Part shown: positions 37,187 to 47,126 of the stretch, piece by piece | How the letters are laid out: each line of letters begins with the position of its first letter | How positions within the stretch are numbered: position 1 is the stretch's first letter | NCBI GenBank assembly: GCA_947683625.1 | Contig: CANTUR010000341.1 | Location: 836,699-900,698, forward strand | DNA: 64,000 nt | DNA from: Mallotus nudiflorus | Taxonomy: Eukaryota; Streptophyta; Magnoliopsida; Malpighiales; Euphorbiaceae | Direction of reading: 5' to 3' | Notes under the pieces: model-generated | Told to the model about the DNA's origin: nothing | Databases searched by the model: none | What the model saw: only the letters and a program-made list of their open reading frames with translations | Position numbers and translations under genes: made by a program

Positions 37187-38973
37187 ACTGTCTAAATGGA
37201 TTAAGTGGATATACTTGGATTCAGTGAGCCTTTATGGCTAGAGTGTTGTCTAACACTGTTTTCGAGGTTACGATATTCTAGGGTTCTATGTGATCCTTCA
37301 TAAAAGATGATTAATAAAAACATATAAAACGATTTTCCTGCATCTGTGTGTATTGCCTGTATATATACATATTATATATATATTGTTAATTATATGCATT
37401 GTCACTTAGTGTGTATATATATATATATATTATAGTAATTCACTCAGTGAGGTCTGACTCCCCTCCGTTGATAATTTTTCAGGAGAGTCAACATCTTCAG
37501 ACCTCAGTAGCAGGCCGATACGTTGGATTTCTTCCGCCCCGGCTTCTTTGTGTAAATTGCCTACTTGAGTCTTATTTTTATAATCTAGACACTGCAGTAG
37601 TTGTAAATTAATTATGAGACATTATGTATTTTATTTATGCTAGATGCATTTTAAGAATTTGAACTGGATTGTATTAAAGAGATTTTATATATGTGATGAT
37701 TTGAGATTTAAATTAAATCCAGTTGTTGGAAATGTTATTATTATATTTATGATTTTTATTTCTGCTGTATTATATATTGCTACTATTATTGCATGTTTTA
37801 TTTTATTTTAGGCTTGCTACGGGTTCCGGATTCAAAAGAATTCCCATTCCCTAGCGCCGGTCATGGCCCCTGTTTTAGGTCGTGACACTACCATAGCTCC
37901 CTCAGCCTCCCTCACTTTCTCAGGCGTTAGTCCACGTCGAGACTCGCCGCTGCAACTCATCTCCGGCATCGGAATTAGAGGTTGAAGGTGAGTTGTTCTG
38001 GGTTGTTTTTAGGTTGTCCTAGGGTTGTTTTCTGGTTGCTTGAGTGGGTTTAGGTGTTAATCTTTAGATATTCGAAGCTAGATGATGAATTATACCAATT
38101 TGGTTGTTCAAATCCGATTTTTGTGCATTATTATGATTTTTTTCTTGATTTACAGAATTTTTGTTTGATTTTATTTAATTTTTATTTGACTCTATTTGAT
38201 ATTTTTTAGTTTAATTAGTAATTAGGGTAATTAAGGTTAAATTATTTGTAATGTATTGATGTTATTTATTTAGAAATTATAGAGTTAATTATGAATTTTG
38301 TAAATTTTGGGTATTTAATTAATATTTTTATTAATTACGAAATTTATTGTAAAAATTATGAAATTTTGATAGTTACTATTATTATTATATGTTAGTAATT
38401 TTAGAACTTAAATTATAGTTTTGTGATTTTTAAACTATTTTATAAATATTTTTAAGTTTATGTCAAATGTGAATTAATAGGTTAAATTATTTTTTAAAAA
38501 AAGTAATTAGTAGCTATTTATATGTTTTTAATTATATTAAGATGTGTAATGTAAAGAAATGATTTAATTATGCTTGTATAATTTTTTCAAGGAATTTTTT
38601 AGTATTAATAGTGTATTATATAAGTTGTATATTATAGGGGTAGAAATGTCATTTTTTGTTAAATATAATTAAATAATAAATTTTGGTTGGTTTTAATAAT
38701 AATCAAGGGATTTAAAAGGTTTTTACAAATTTTCTACTAATTTAGACTAATTGACACAAATTTCTTAAAATCAACTTTTAATAGTATATTAGGTATTATT
38801 TTTTAATATTATGTGTATATTTTTCTATTATTTGGATAAATATGTAATTTTACGCTAATTATAATTAAAATATATTTTAATTGGTTTTATTAACATTTAA
38901 AAGGTTTAGAGATATATTTTTATATATGTATTAATAGATAATTTTCATTAAGTAATATTAATTGTGAGTGTTA

Positions 38974-38976
<3 letters not shown>

Positions 38977-39054
<78 letters not shown>
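38977..39054. repeat. TA microsatellite in RE4
   Basis: 39 uninterrupted AT/TA units between two LTR-like segments. Confidence 0.92.
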
Positions 39055-39058
<4 letters not shown>

Positions 39059-39810
39059 GTATGTGAAATTTTATTTTATTTTTAAATCTATATTGCTAGA
39101 TTAATATTTGACTATGGCTAATCATTTTTGTGATGTGTATTTTTGGGAAAGTAAATGATATAATTTTTTTTTTGGTGATGTTTTTTGTTGGATTGTGATC
39201 TCAGTCGGGGCTAAGTATAGTTCTGGAAGCCCGACTCGAGTGTGAATGCCTGCGGTTATTAGAAGTGTGTTTTCTATGCAAGTTTGGCTCTACCTTTGGT
39301 AGAGAGATGTCCATTTTACAGAGGAGACTCTGCCGAAATTTTGATAGATTTTCTCATAAAACATGATATTCGTAATAATTTCTACCATAAATTAGGCTTT
39401 TTCCTGTCTATCGAGTCTTGTCTAGTTTTCCTTGAGTCAATTTAGAAATTCACTGTTTTTGTTGATTTTTGATTTTTAATTTCATGGTCATGTTTTTAAA
39501 ATCGATTTGTTAATTTCTTTTCTAGAGCATATCGGAGCAGAAGCTGTGAGATCGAGGTAGACGCACAGACGTCAGCCTTCTCATTCATCTTGTAAGTCAA
39601 TGAAGTGATCTGTGCGCTTATATTTTTATGTTATTATTATTATATGATTTATTTAATTTAATGATGCTATTTAAGTGTATTTTATTTATTTAAAAATCAA
39701 TTTTGAGAAATTTTGGTAGAATGGGCTACCTGGTGGGTTTCACCAGGACCATGTGCACATGGTAGAGATTGAGAGATGGATCTGAATTATATATGACTAG
39801 TGAATGTTAA

Positions 39811-40004
39811 ACTGGGACGGGTGCCTCGGTGGAAGCCTTTGCTATCGGGGACCGCCAGTGATTGGAAGGTTAATAATGGACTGGGATGGGTGCCTCAGTT
39901 GATGCCTTAGCTCTCGAGGACTGCCAGTACCATATATTTAGATTAAGTGAACGACCACGACTTGGTGCCTCGTTTGATGCCTTTGCTCTCGAGGACCGGC
40001 AGTC
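39811..40004 (+). repeat. Three tandem hairpin units in RE4
   Basis: Units of about 49 bases start at 39811, 39880 and about 39952. Each contains GGTGCCTC..GATGCCTTTGCTCTCGAGGAC or a close variant. The first two are closed by ACTGG with CCAGT. They occupy the position of the two hairpins of the main family. Confidence 0.6.
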
Positions 40005-40623
40005 TAGTTGGAACAAGTGGGCCCAGTTGGCCATTTAGGATTTTGGGTTTAGGGTTCTACCGAGATTTTTCAAAAGCTATATCTATATATTATAAATTAC
40101 TTTCACTATAACTATATAGTTTTCAAAAAGGATTTCAAACCGTACAGCTCTTTTTATTGACTTACTCAGTGAGGTCTAATTCCCCTCAATTTATATTTTT
40201 TTCAAGAGCTTGGGAGTTCGACCTCAGACTACCTCCACACCGGGTTTCTTCATCACCGGCCATTTTATGTAGGTTATTGTAAGTTGTACTATTGTAGTAT
40301 TATAGAAAACTGCAGTAGTAATTGTATTATAAATTGTATGACTTAAGTATATTTGTGTATTTTATTGATATGCACCACGTTTATGTATAATGATTTAAGT
40401 TTGATTTGTAATATGACACTGGAGAATATTTTATTTATGTATTCAATTCCATTTTAAATTTTTAGAAAAATCAGTTTGATAATGTGTTATGCTATAAAAT
40501 AAAGTTTTAAATTGTAAGGTTTTATTTTTTTTTCTTTTCATAAGGCTTACTACGAGTTTCGGGGGTCTTATGCCTACCTATTCCTTAGTGCTGGTCACAT
40601 GCCCTCGAGTTTGGGTCGTGACA

Positions 40624-41327
40624 AACAGACTCCAGAGTAAGGCCCGTTGTAGGCATACCAGCAAATGTTGAACCCAATCCGGTAACATAGGTAGTGACTG
40701 CGAAATACTGGTCTCACATCAGATCCTTTGCATATCTACCTAGCCAAAGAAACTCTCAGGTGTACTCCTCTACTGATTGATCACTACGGTCAACCAGAGA
40801 TGATAACTCATGCAAAGTGGCTTTGGACAGAATCTCCTCATAAACCGCTCTCTAAACTGAGCCCACGTCATCGTCATCATGTACGGTTGGATCATTTGAA
40901 TGAACCAGTCCAAGGCTGGTCGCTCGACAAAAAGCTCAACGATCATGATCTGCTGGTACTCGGTGCGAGCAGTCTGAGTCCTCATCTCGATCGCATGCAG
41001 AAAGTCTAATGGATCGAAAGTCCCATCGAAGGCAATCCTGCCAACTCTGGCATAGAACAGAGCTGCCTTAGGGTCAGACATACCCTACTGATAGGCAGGC
41101 TGAATAGGCTGAATGACCGGAGGTACGGGAATATCCTCAAACTTAGGCTCAATAGGCTCCTCATCTTGTATCTCTCTCTACCTATGACGACTTGCCGCTC
41201 CTCGAGGTCTACCTCTACCACGACCTCTGCGTTTAACTGGCTGCTCAGGAGGTAAAACCTCATCTTGAAAGGACTCATCATCCTCGGCCTCAATGACCAG
41301 TGGAGCGACATGCGCTCGCCTCCTCAG
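40624..41327 (-). pseudogene. RE5 gag, N-terminal fragment
   Basis: Matches the first part of gag of the other elements: the Arg-rich start, the acidic DDESFQDEV segment, LDFLHAIEMRTQTARTEYQQ, then ALDWFIQMIQPYMMTMTWAQFRERFMRRFCP and the region up to the residues encoded near GLTLESV. The start codon is changed from ATG to CTG (41325-41327), still directly after CTTTTCAG. Frames 40770-41081 and 41006-41311 are pieces of it or overlap it in another frame. No knuckle remains. Confidence 0.8.
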
Positions 41328-42783
41328 TCTGAAAAGACAAACAAAATGATTCAGACAAAATAGACAATGAAGGAATAATGCAGAAAACTAAATCCAGGAA
41401 TACTCATCAAGACATACTCGAACCTAATTCACTTCAGAAGTTCAAAAGAAAACACAACACTGAAAACTAGGGCCACAACTCACACAACTAAGGCCTTGAC
41501 ATAAAACTTCGCTCTGATACCAACTTTGTCGCTACCCAAAACAGGGGCCATGACCGACGCTAGGGAATGAGAATTCTTTCGAATCCATAACCTGTAGCAA
41601 GCCTAAAAATAAAATAAAATAAAACATGCAATAATCATAATAACATAATTAAAATATTTTGCAATGGAAACGAAATCATAAATAAGATAAAGTAAATATC
41701 CACCAATAAAATTAAATGAACATCCACATCTCATAGATATAAATATTCCTTTAATACAAATTCCAGTTCAAAACTTTAAAATACATAACTCACACAAATA
41801 TAATACATAAACCCCACAAATGTTTACAATTACTGCAGTGTCTAGATTATAAAATAAAACCTAGATAAGTAGTTTACATAGTGAAGCCGGGGTGAAAGAA
41901 ATTCGGCGTATAGGTCTGTTACTGAGGTCTGAAGACGATGACTCTCCTGAAAAATAGTCAATGGAGGGGAGTCAGACCTCACTGAGTGAATTGTTATAAT
42001 ATATATACATGCATAACTAAATGGCAATGCACACAGTAAATAGTATATATAATAAATATATATACAGGAAAATACACACACAGATGCAGCAAAATCATTT
42101 TATATATTTTTACTGAAAATCACTGTTTATGAAGGATCAAATAGAACCCTAAAAAATCGCAACCTCAAACAATGTTAGACAACACTCTAGCCATACAGGC
42201 TCACTTATTCCAAATATATTCACTTGTTCCATTTGGACAGTAGACTGGCCCTGAGACATTAAGTCAACTGAGCTCCAGCAGTCTGACTATCAGTGTGATT
42301 GGCCCCGAGACACTTGGTCAACTGAGCTCCAACAATCACACTCCCAAATCATATCTCACATCAAATCAAATCAATCCGATCAATATCCACAAATAGGTTA
42401 GTAATGAAGCCTAAATGCTATCAGCGTACCAGTACGTACTCGGTCTTAGTGCTCCCCACTAGGTAGCACGTTCTATTGATATCCTTCATTTATATATAAA
42501 ACATACATTCATAAATAAATGATGCATGAATTTCAATAAAATAGCAACATAAACCATATATATACTAGAAATATACCAAAAGTAAATCAGGTATATTTTG
42601 AGTATATATACATCAAATAAATCCAATATAGTTACAAAATAAACTAGAAATATACTGAAAAACATTTTAAGTGTAAATTATTAATAAAACATGAATATAA
42701 TTTAAATTATACCAAAATATACCAAAAATAAACGTAAGTAATACTTAAATCATTTACGCATACTTTATTAAAATAAACCATAC

Positions 42784-42784
<1 letters not shown>

Positions 42785-42844
<60 letters not shown>
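42785..42844. repeat. TA microsatellite in RE5 LTR
   Basis: About 30 TA units where other LTRs have a short TATATATA run beside the second donor-like GTGAGTT. Confidence 0.9.
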
Positions 42845-42847
<3 letters not shown>

Positions 42848-44308
42848 ACAACTCACTATTATTGCACTCCTCGAGGTGGGTCCGACAGGCCTGGTCCACT
42901 AGCCTCGGTCTTGGCGCAACTAAACAAACAAACGATAGTAGAAAATCAGAATAAATCTAACAGAAATTTCTAGAAACTCGATCTAGAATACTAGACACAA
43001 AATTAGAATGGGAATTCGACCAGACATCACGTTTTACGAGAATTCTATCAAAAATTCTGCAGAACCTCCCCTGTAAAACGGATATCTCTTTACTCAAAGA
43101 GTAGAGCCGGTCTTGCAAAGAAATACACTTCGAATATAACACAATTCATAATCCCTCGGTCGGACTCCAAACTACAATTCACCGACCGAGGTTCACAATT
43201 TACAGAATAATCACAGAAATACCAAAAATACCCTTTAATACTTAAAATACATTTTACAAATCCAAAATACATAATTAACCCTAAAACTTACTAAAAATCG
43301 ATAAAAACTTATTTATTTAGAAAAAAATGTATATTATATATAATTTAAAAATAATTTACGAAAAATAGTTTTAATTAGTTAAAAATACTAAATAACTTTT
43401 TGAAATCATTTTTACACCTTAAATAACTAGTAAAACCAATTTAATTACATTTTTAGCCAATTTAGTGTCAAATTACCAAAATACCCCTAGTTTCGTAAAT
43501 TCCCTAAAATTAATAAAAAATTCACCAAAAATAGTATAATTACTCAAAATTAATTTTCTCAACATATAATTCAACAATATCAATAAATACACTCAATTAA
43601 CCAATTAATTTCAAATAAACATATAATTAACCTAATTTTTCAAAAATTACATAAACTAAATAAATTCAAAATAATTATATAAAATTCACAAAAATTACAA
43701 ATAAATTTCTAAAATTAATTTCAACACATATAATCACCATAAAACACAATTTCATAATTTAATTAATTAATTTTCAAAAATTTGAAAATATTAATAAAAT
43801 AATAAAAAATTCACAAAAATAAAAATAAATTCCAAAAATTCAAAAAAAATTCCAGAGTACAGATTAAGCTACAAGGATCAATGTTTGTGAATGGATTTTT
43901 CTTGAATCATCAAATTGAAGCTCAAAAAAATTTGAAACCCTAATAGGCCAAAAATGGAAAATTAAAAACTAGGGAAATCTAGACCATTTTAAGTGAAACA
44001 AAGCTTGGAAGCACACTCAACGGAGCTCAAGGAGAAGATAGAGACCAGTAGCGTCGAGTTTGGTGGCCGAAATCGGCCTGAACGACGATTAGATGAATTT
44101 CGACTTCTTAAGGAAAAATCCGCCCAAACACACCGGAAATGGAGGCTTCAGGCATCGGGAAAGGCTGGAGGTGGTGGTGGCAAGCCAAGAGGCACACCAA
44201 TGGCAAGGGTAAGGCTTGGCAGATGGCGGAACGGCGAGGGAGGCAATCGAGAAGGTGAGGAAGAAGACAATGGCAAAACGGTAAATAAGTTAAACTTTAG
44301 TTTTTTGA

Positions 44309-44316
<8 letters not shown>

Positions 44317-44398
<82 letters not shown>
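44317..44398. repeat. TA microsatellite in RE5 LTR, U3 side
   Basis: About 41 TA units, at the same LTR position as the repeat at 11656-11709 in RE1. Confidence 0.92.
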
Positions 44399-44403
<5 letters not shown>

Positions 44404-44806
44404 AATATATAATCTCTCACACACTAAATATACACCACACGCATACTTTAATAATATATACACATATATAATTAATTAATTGATATTAAAACTAAATAAT
44501 AAAAATTAATTTAATTAATTAAACCCTAATTTAAATTAAATAATGTACATATATGCATTTTATTTAGCACTTTAAAATTATATATGAGTTCATGCAAATT
44601 CATAAACTATTTAAAATAATTAATATTAAATTATTTACGTTTTAATTTTCCCAAAAATATAATTCTCGAAAAAATTTTACGTAAATCTCTAAAAATAATA
44701 TAAAATAATTAAAATTAGCTTTAAATAAATAACAAACTCATAAAAATATCATAAATATATATAAAAATTATTAACACTGCATATCCCGATGCAGTTTAAA
44801 ATTATT

Positions 44807-44841
44807 TAAAAACTCGGGATATTATATATCCCGAGTTTTTA
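44807..44841. repeat. Palindrome at the RE5/RE6 junction
   Basis: Perfect 16-base arms (44807-44822 and 44826-44841; core CTCGGGATAT and ATATCCCGAG) around a 3-base centre TAT. It forms where the U3 ends of two oppositely oriented LTRs meet. The terminal CA of one LTR and the TG of the other are missing. Confidence 0.85.
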
Positions 44842-45208
44842 GATTACTTTATTTTAATACGGGTTATGCAGTATTAATAATTTTTAAAATTATATTTGAT
44901 TATTATGTTATTTTGTGATTAATATTCATTATTTCATGTTTAATTAAAATTTTCTACGTAAATTACTTTAAAACTTATTATTTTTAGAGATTTACTTACG
45001 TAAATTTATTACTTTAAAAATTATTTTAATGATCCTATTAGAGTACTGAGGTTATTTTTAACAATGATATTGTTTATTGTATTATTGTTATTATTATTAT
45101 GATTATTATTATTGTTATTATTTTTATTATAATGCATTATTGCATGACTATAATATGTGTTATGTATTATACTAATTAGGGTTTATTATTATTATTTATT
45201 TAATTTAG

Positions 45209-45215
<7 letters not shown>

Positions 45216-45242
<27 letters not shown>
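45216..45242. repeat. TA microsatellite in RE6
   Basis: About 13 TA units upstream of the GC-rich island, at the candidate TATA position. Confidence 0.85.
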
Positions 45243-45248
<6 letters not shown>

Positions 45249-45711
45249 TCATTCATAAACACAAACATATATGTATATATATATTCATACAAACACAAAA
45301 AAAAAAAATCGTGAAAAACACTGTGCTCCTTCTCCCTCTCCATTTCAGTCCGACCAACGCCCATCGATGTGCTTCCCTCGACTTTGTCAGACCGCCCTCG
45401 TTCCAGCCAGCTGCTCCGCCACCCTCTTACTCCTTCTCCGACACCGACAACAGCTTGTGTAGCAAAGTGATCGAAACTTGAGCTTTCCAGCATCCCTCCT
45501 TCGTCTAGCCACCATTCTTCATGATTCCGGTGGCCTTGAACTCCTCAAGCTCCAGTGAAGTTGATCCCAATCTTGGTTTGAGCTCTCAATGGTCCATTTG
45601 TGAGTTTTTTTTCCTCGGTTTGGTTTTTGAGCTTTAGAGTTTTCTAAATTTTTTTAGGTTGATTCAAGCAAAATCCTTTAAAAAATGTTGATCTTGGTTA
45701 CTTAAGCTTCA

Positions 45712-45812
<101 letters not shown>

Positions 45813-46817
45813 AATTTTTGGAATTTATTGTAATTTTTGAATATTTTATTATTATTTAATTAATTTTCGTAAATTAATTTATTTAATTATAAAATTGGTT
45901 GATTTGATGTTATTATGATTGATATTAATTTTAGAGTTGTGAAATTAATTTTTGGGATTTTTATATAATTTTTAATAATATTTTTAGTTTATGTAAATAT
46001 TGGATTATTGGATTATATTTGAGTTTTTGTTGAATATATTGGTTAATTAAGTGTATTTGTTTATTTTAATGCATAATATGTTGAGAAAATAGTTTTTTTG
46101 TAATTATATAATTTTATTGAATTTTTGTATGTTTTTAGTATTTTATGTGAATTTTTATATATTAGGGGTATTTTGGTAATTTTGTGATAATTTTAGTTAA
46201 ATATTAAGTTTAATTGGCTTTAATAATTATTTTAGGTGTAAAAATGATTTTTAAAAATTATTTACTACTTTTAACTAATTAATACTATTTTTCAAAAATT
46301 ATTTTCAAATTATATATAATATACTATTTTTTTTTTGTAAATAAATGGATTTTTATTAATTTTTAATATGTTTTTGGGCTAATTATGTAATTTGGATTTA
46401 TAAAATGAATTTTTATTAATATTTTTGTAATTATGAGAAAATGGATTTTTAATAATATTATATTATTAATTAGGGTTTTTAAGTAATTATTGAAAAAATA
46501 ATTATTTTTGGTGTTTTAATGTTAAATATACTGTATTTTGATATTTTGAAGGTAATTATGATATTTATTGATTTTTTTAATATATTTTATTGTATTATTG
46601 TGTTTGTGGTGAATTGTGAACCTCGGTCGAGGGAAATTGTAGTTTGGGATCTTGACCGAGGAGTTGTGAGAATTCTGGTTTGAAGTGTATTTTTCTTACT
46701 CTACTTTTTAAGTAGAGAGATGTCCATTTTACAGAGGAGGTTATGCCGAATTTTTTATCGAATTCTCGTAAAATGTGACATCAGGTCTAATTCCTATTCT
46801 CTGTCTGTATTAGTAAT

Positions 46818-47126
46818 TGTAATATCCCGTGTTTTTAAAATATTTTTACACTGTACCGGGATATACAGTGTTAATAATTTTTAAATATATATTACGATAT
46901 TATCACGAGTTGATATGTATTTAAAACCTATTTTAATTATTGTGTATTATTTACAGTGCTTTACGTAAAATTTTCCTGGGACTTGCATTTTCGGGGAAAT
47001 TTTCACGTAAATAATTTACTATTAATTATTTTAAATATATTTTCGGACTTGCATGAACTCATACGTATTTTTAAATTACTAAACATCGTGTATGTGTGCG
47101 ATATTTATTTAAATAGGGTTTAATAT
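46818..47126 (+). repeat. RE7 5' LTR, first 309 bases only
   Basis: TGTAATATCCCGTG to TTTAATATA, nearly identical to 62367-62675, then joined to gag sequence at the knuckle region by a deletion. Confidence 0.88.

Larger units (their letters stand above)
18195..37887 (+). mobile_element. RE3: tandem retrotransposon array, LTR-internal-LTR-internal-LTR, plus strand
   Basis: Three LTRs (18195-21413, 26425-29660, 34667-37887) alternate with two complete-length internal regions (21414-26424 and 29661-34666). Each internal region has its own primer site, gag-pol and PPT, so the middle LTR serves as 3' LTR of the first copy and 5' LTR of the second. The bases before the array are AAAAG inside the RE1 LTR. 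The bases after it are CTACC inside a different LTR (RE4). There is thus no target duplication for the array as a whole. This fits recombination between two separate insertions. Both internal regions are broken by stops. Confidence 0.9.
34667..37887 (+). repeat. RE3 LTR 3
   Basis: Complete LTR, TGTAATATCCCG to GGTCGTGACA. I use it as the reference copy for the LTR structures below. It differs from LTRs 1 and 2 mainly in the GC-rich island (35165-35440). It is followed directly by RE4 sequence, not by the RE1 LTR. Confidence 0.92.
35165..37887 (+). other. Exon-intron-like leader architecture within LTR 3
   Basis: A GC-rich segment ends at 35430 with CCG followed by GTGAGT. An AT-rich stretch of 1100 bases follows to TTGTTTAG at 36530. 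A 63-base GC-rich segment (36531-36593) is followed by GTGAGTT. A second AT-rich stretch of 1218 bases runs to TTTTATTTTAG at 37811, then GCTTGCTACGGG to the LTR end. These are good plant splice-site strings, with the base-composition contrast typical of plant exons and introns. The second donor is kept in other copies and is GTAAGT in the diverged RE4. No transcript evidence is available here. Confidence 0.4.
37888..40623 (+). mobile_element. RE4: diverged related LTR, 5' part missing
   Basis: Ends GGGTCGTGACA like the family LTR and shows the same landmarks in the same order, but at much lower identity: a GC-rich segment at its left edge, a donor-like AAGGTGAGTTG near 37986, hairpins near 39203-39363, an acceptor-like TTCTTTTCTAG near 39520, hairpin and palindrome at 39729-39762, repeated hairpins at 39811-40004, and the TGAGGTC stem at 40170-40226. 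About 0.5 kb of the 5' end is missing where RE3 ends. Its exact 3' end abuts gag of RE5, so RE4 had inserted into RE5. Whether it was a solo LTR or the 3' LTR of a full element cannot be told. Confidence 0.8.
40624..44824 (-). mobile_element. RE5: 5' fragment of an LTR retrotransposon, minus strand
   Basis: Keeps the 5' LTR (41527-44824), the leader with primer site (TGGTATCAGAG on the minus strand, 41512-41522) and the first part of gag (to 40624). Everything downstream of mid-gag is missing at this locus, replaced by the precise end of the RE4 LTR. The first bases after RE4, AACAG, correspond to CACAG in intact gag copies, so they may be a mutated target duplication of RE4. The rest of RE5 probably lay to the left and was lost together with the RE1 and RE4 parts in the rearrangement that made RE3. 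Confidence 0.82.
41527..44824 (-). repeat. RE5 5' LTR
   Basis: Starts TGTCGCTACCC (consensus TGTCACGACCC) and ends CGGGATATTA, lacking the final CA. Two TA microsatellites are expanded within it. The hairpin stem reads CTCTACTC..GAGTAAAG, one pair lost. It meets RE6 at a palindrome. Confidence 0.86.

Noticed and set aside
37312..37887. GGTTCCGGATTCGAA near the LTR end as a tRNA T-arm or a Pol III B box
   Set aside because: There is no cloverleaf or A box at the right distance; it is the conserved U5 end, which can form a small GAAA-capped hairpin.
37888..39200. GC-rich segment with GTGAGT after RE3 as the first exon of a host gene
   Set aside because: Further right the sequence shows all LTR landmarks in order and ends GGGTCGTGACA, so it is a diverged LTR and not a gene.
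43993..44412. 139-codon frame ending in a long run of alternating Tyr and Ile
   Set aside because: It runs antisense through the GC island of the RE5 LTR into a TA microsatellite, which gives the Tyr-Ile repeat; not a protein gene.
45325..45560. Overlapping 63-97 codon frames on both strands in the GC-rich part of RE6
   Set aside because: Frames are open on both strands with no shared product; they reflect base composition of the LTR island and the TA repeat.
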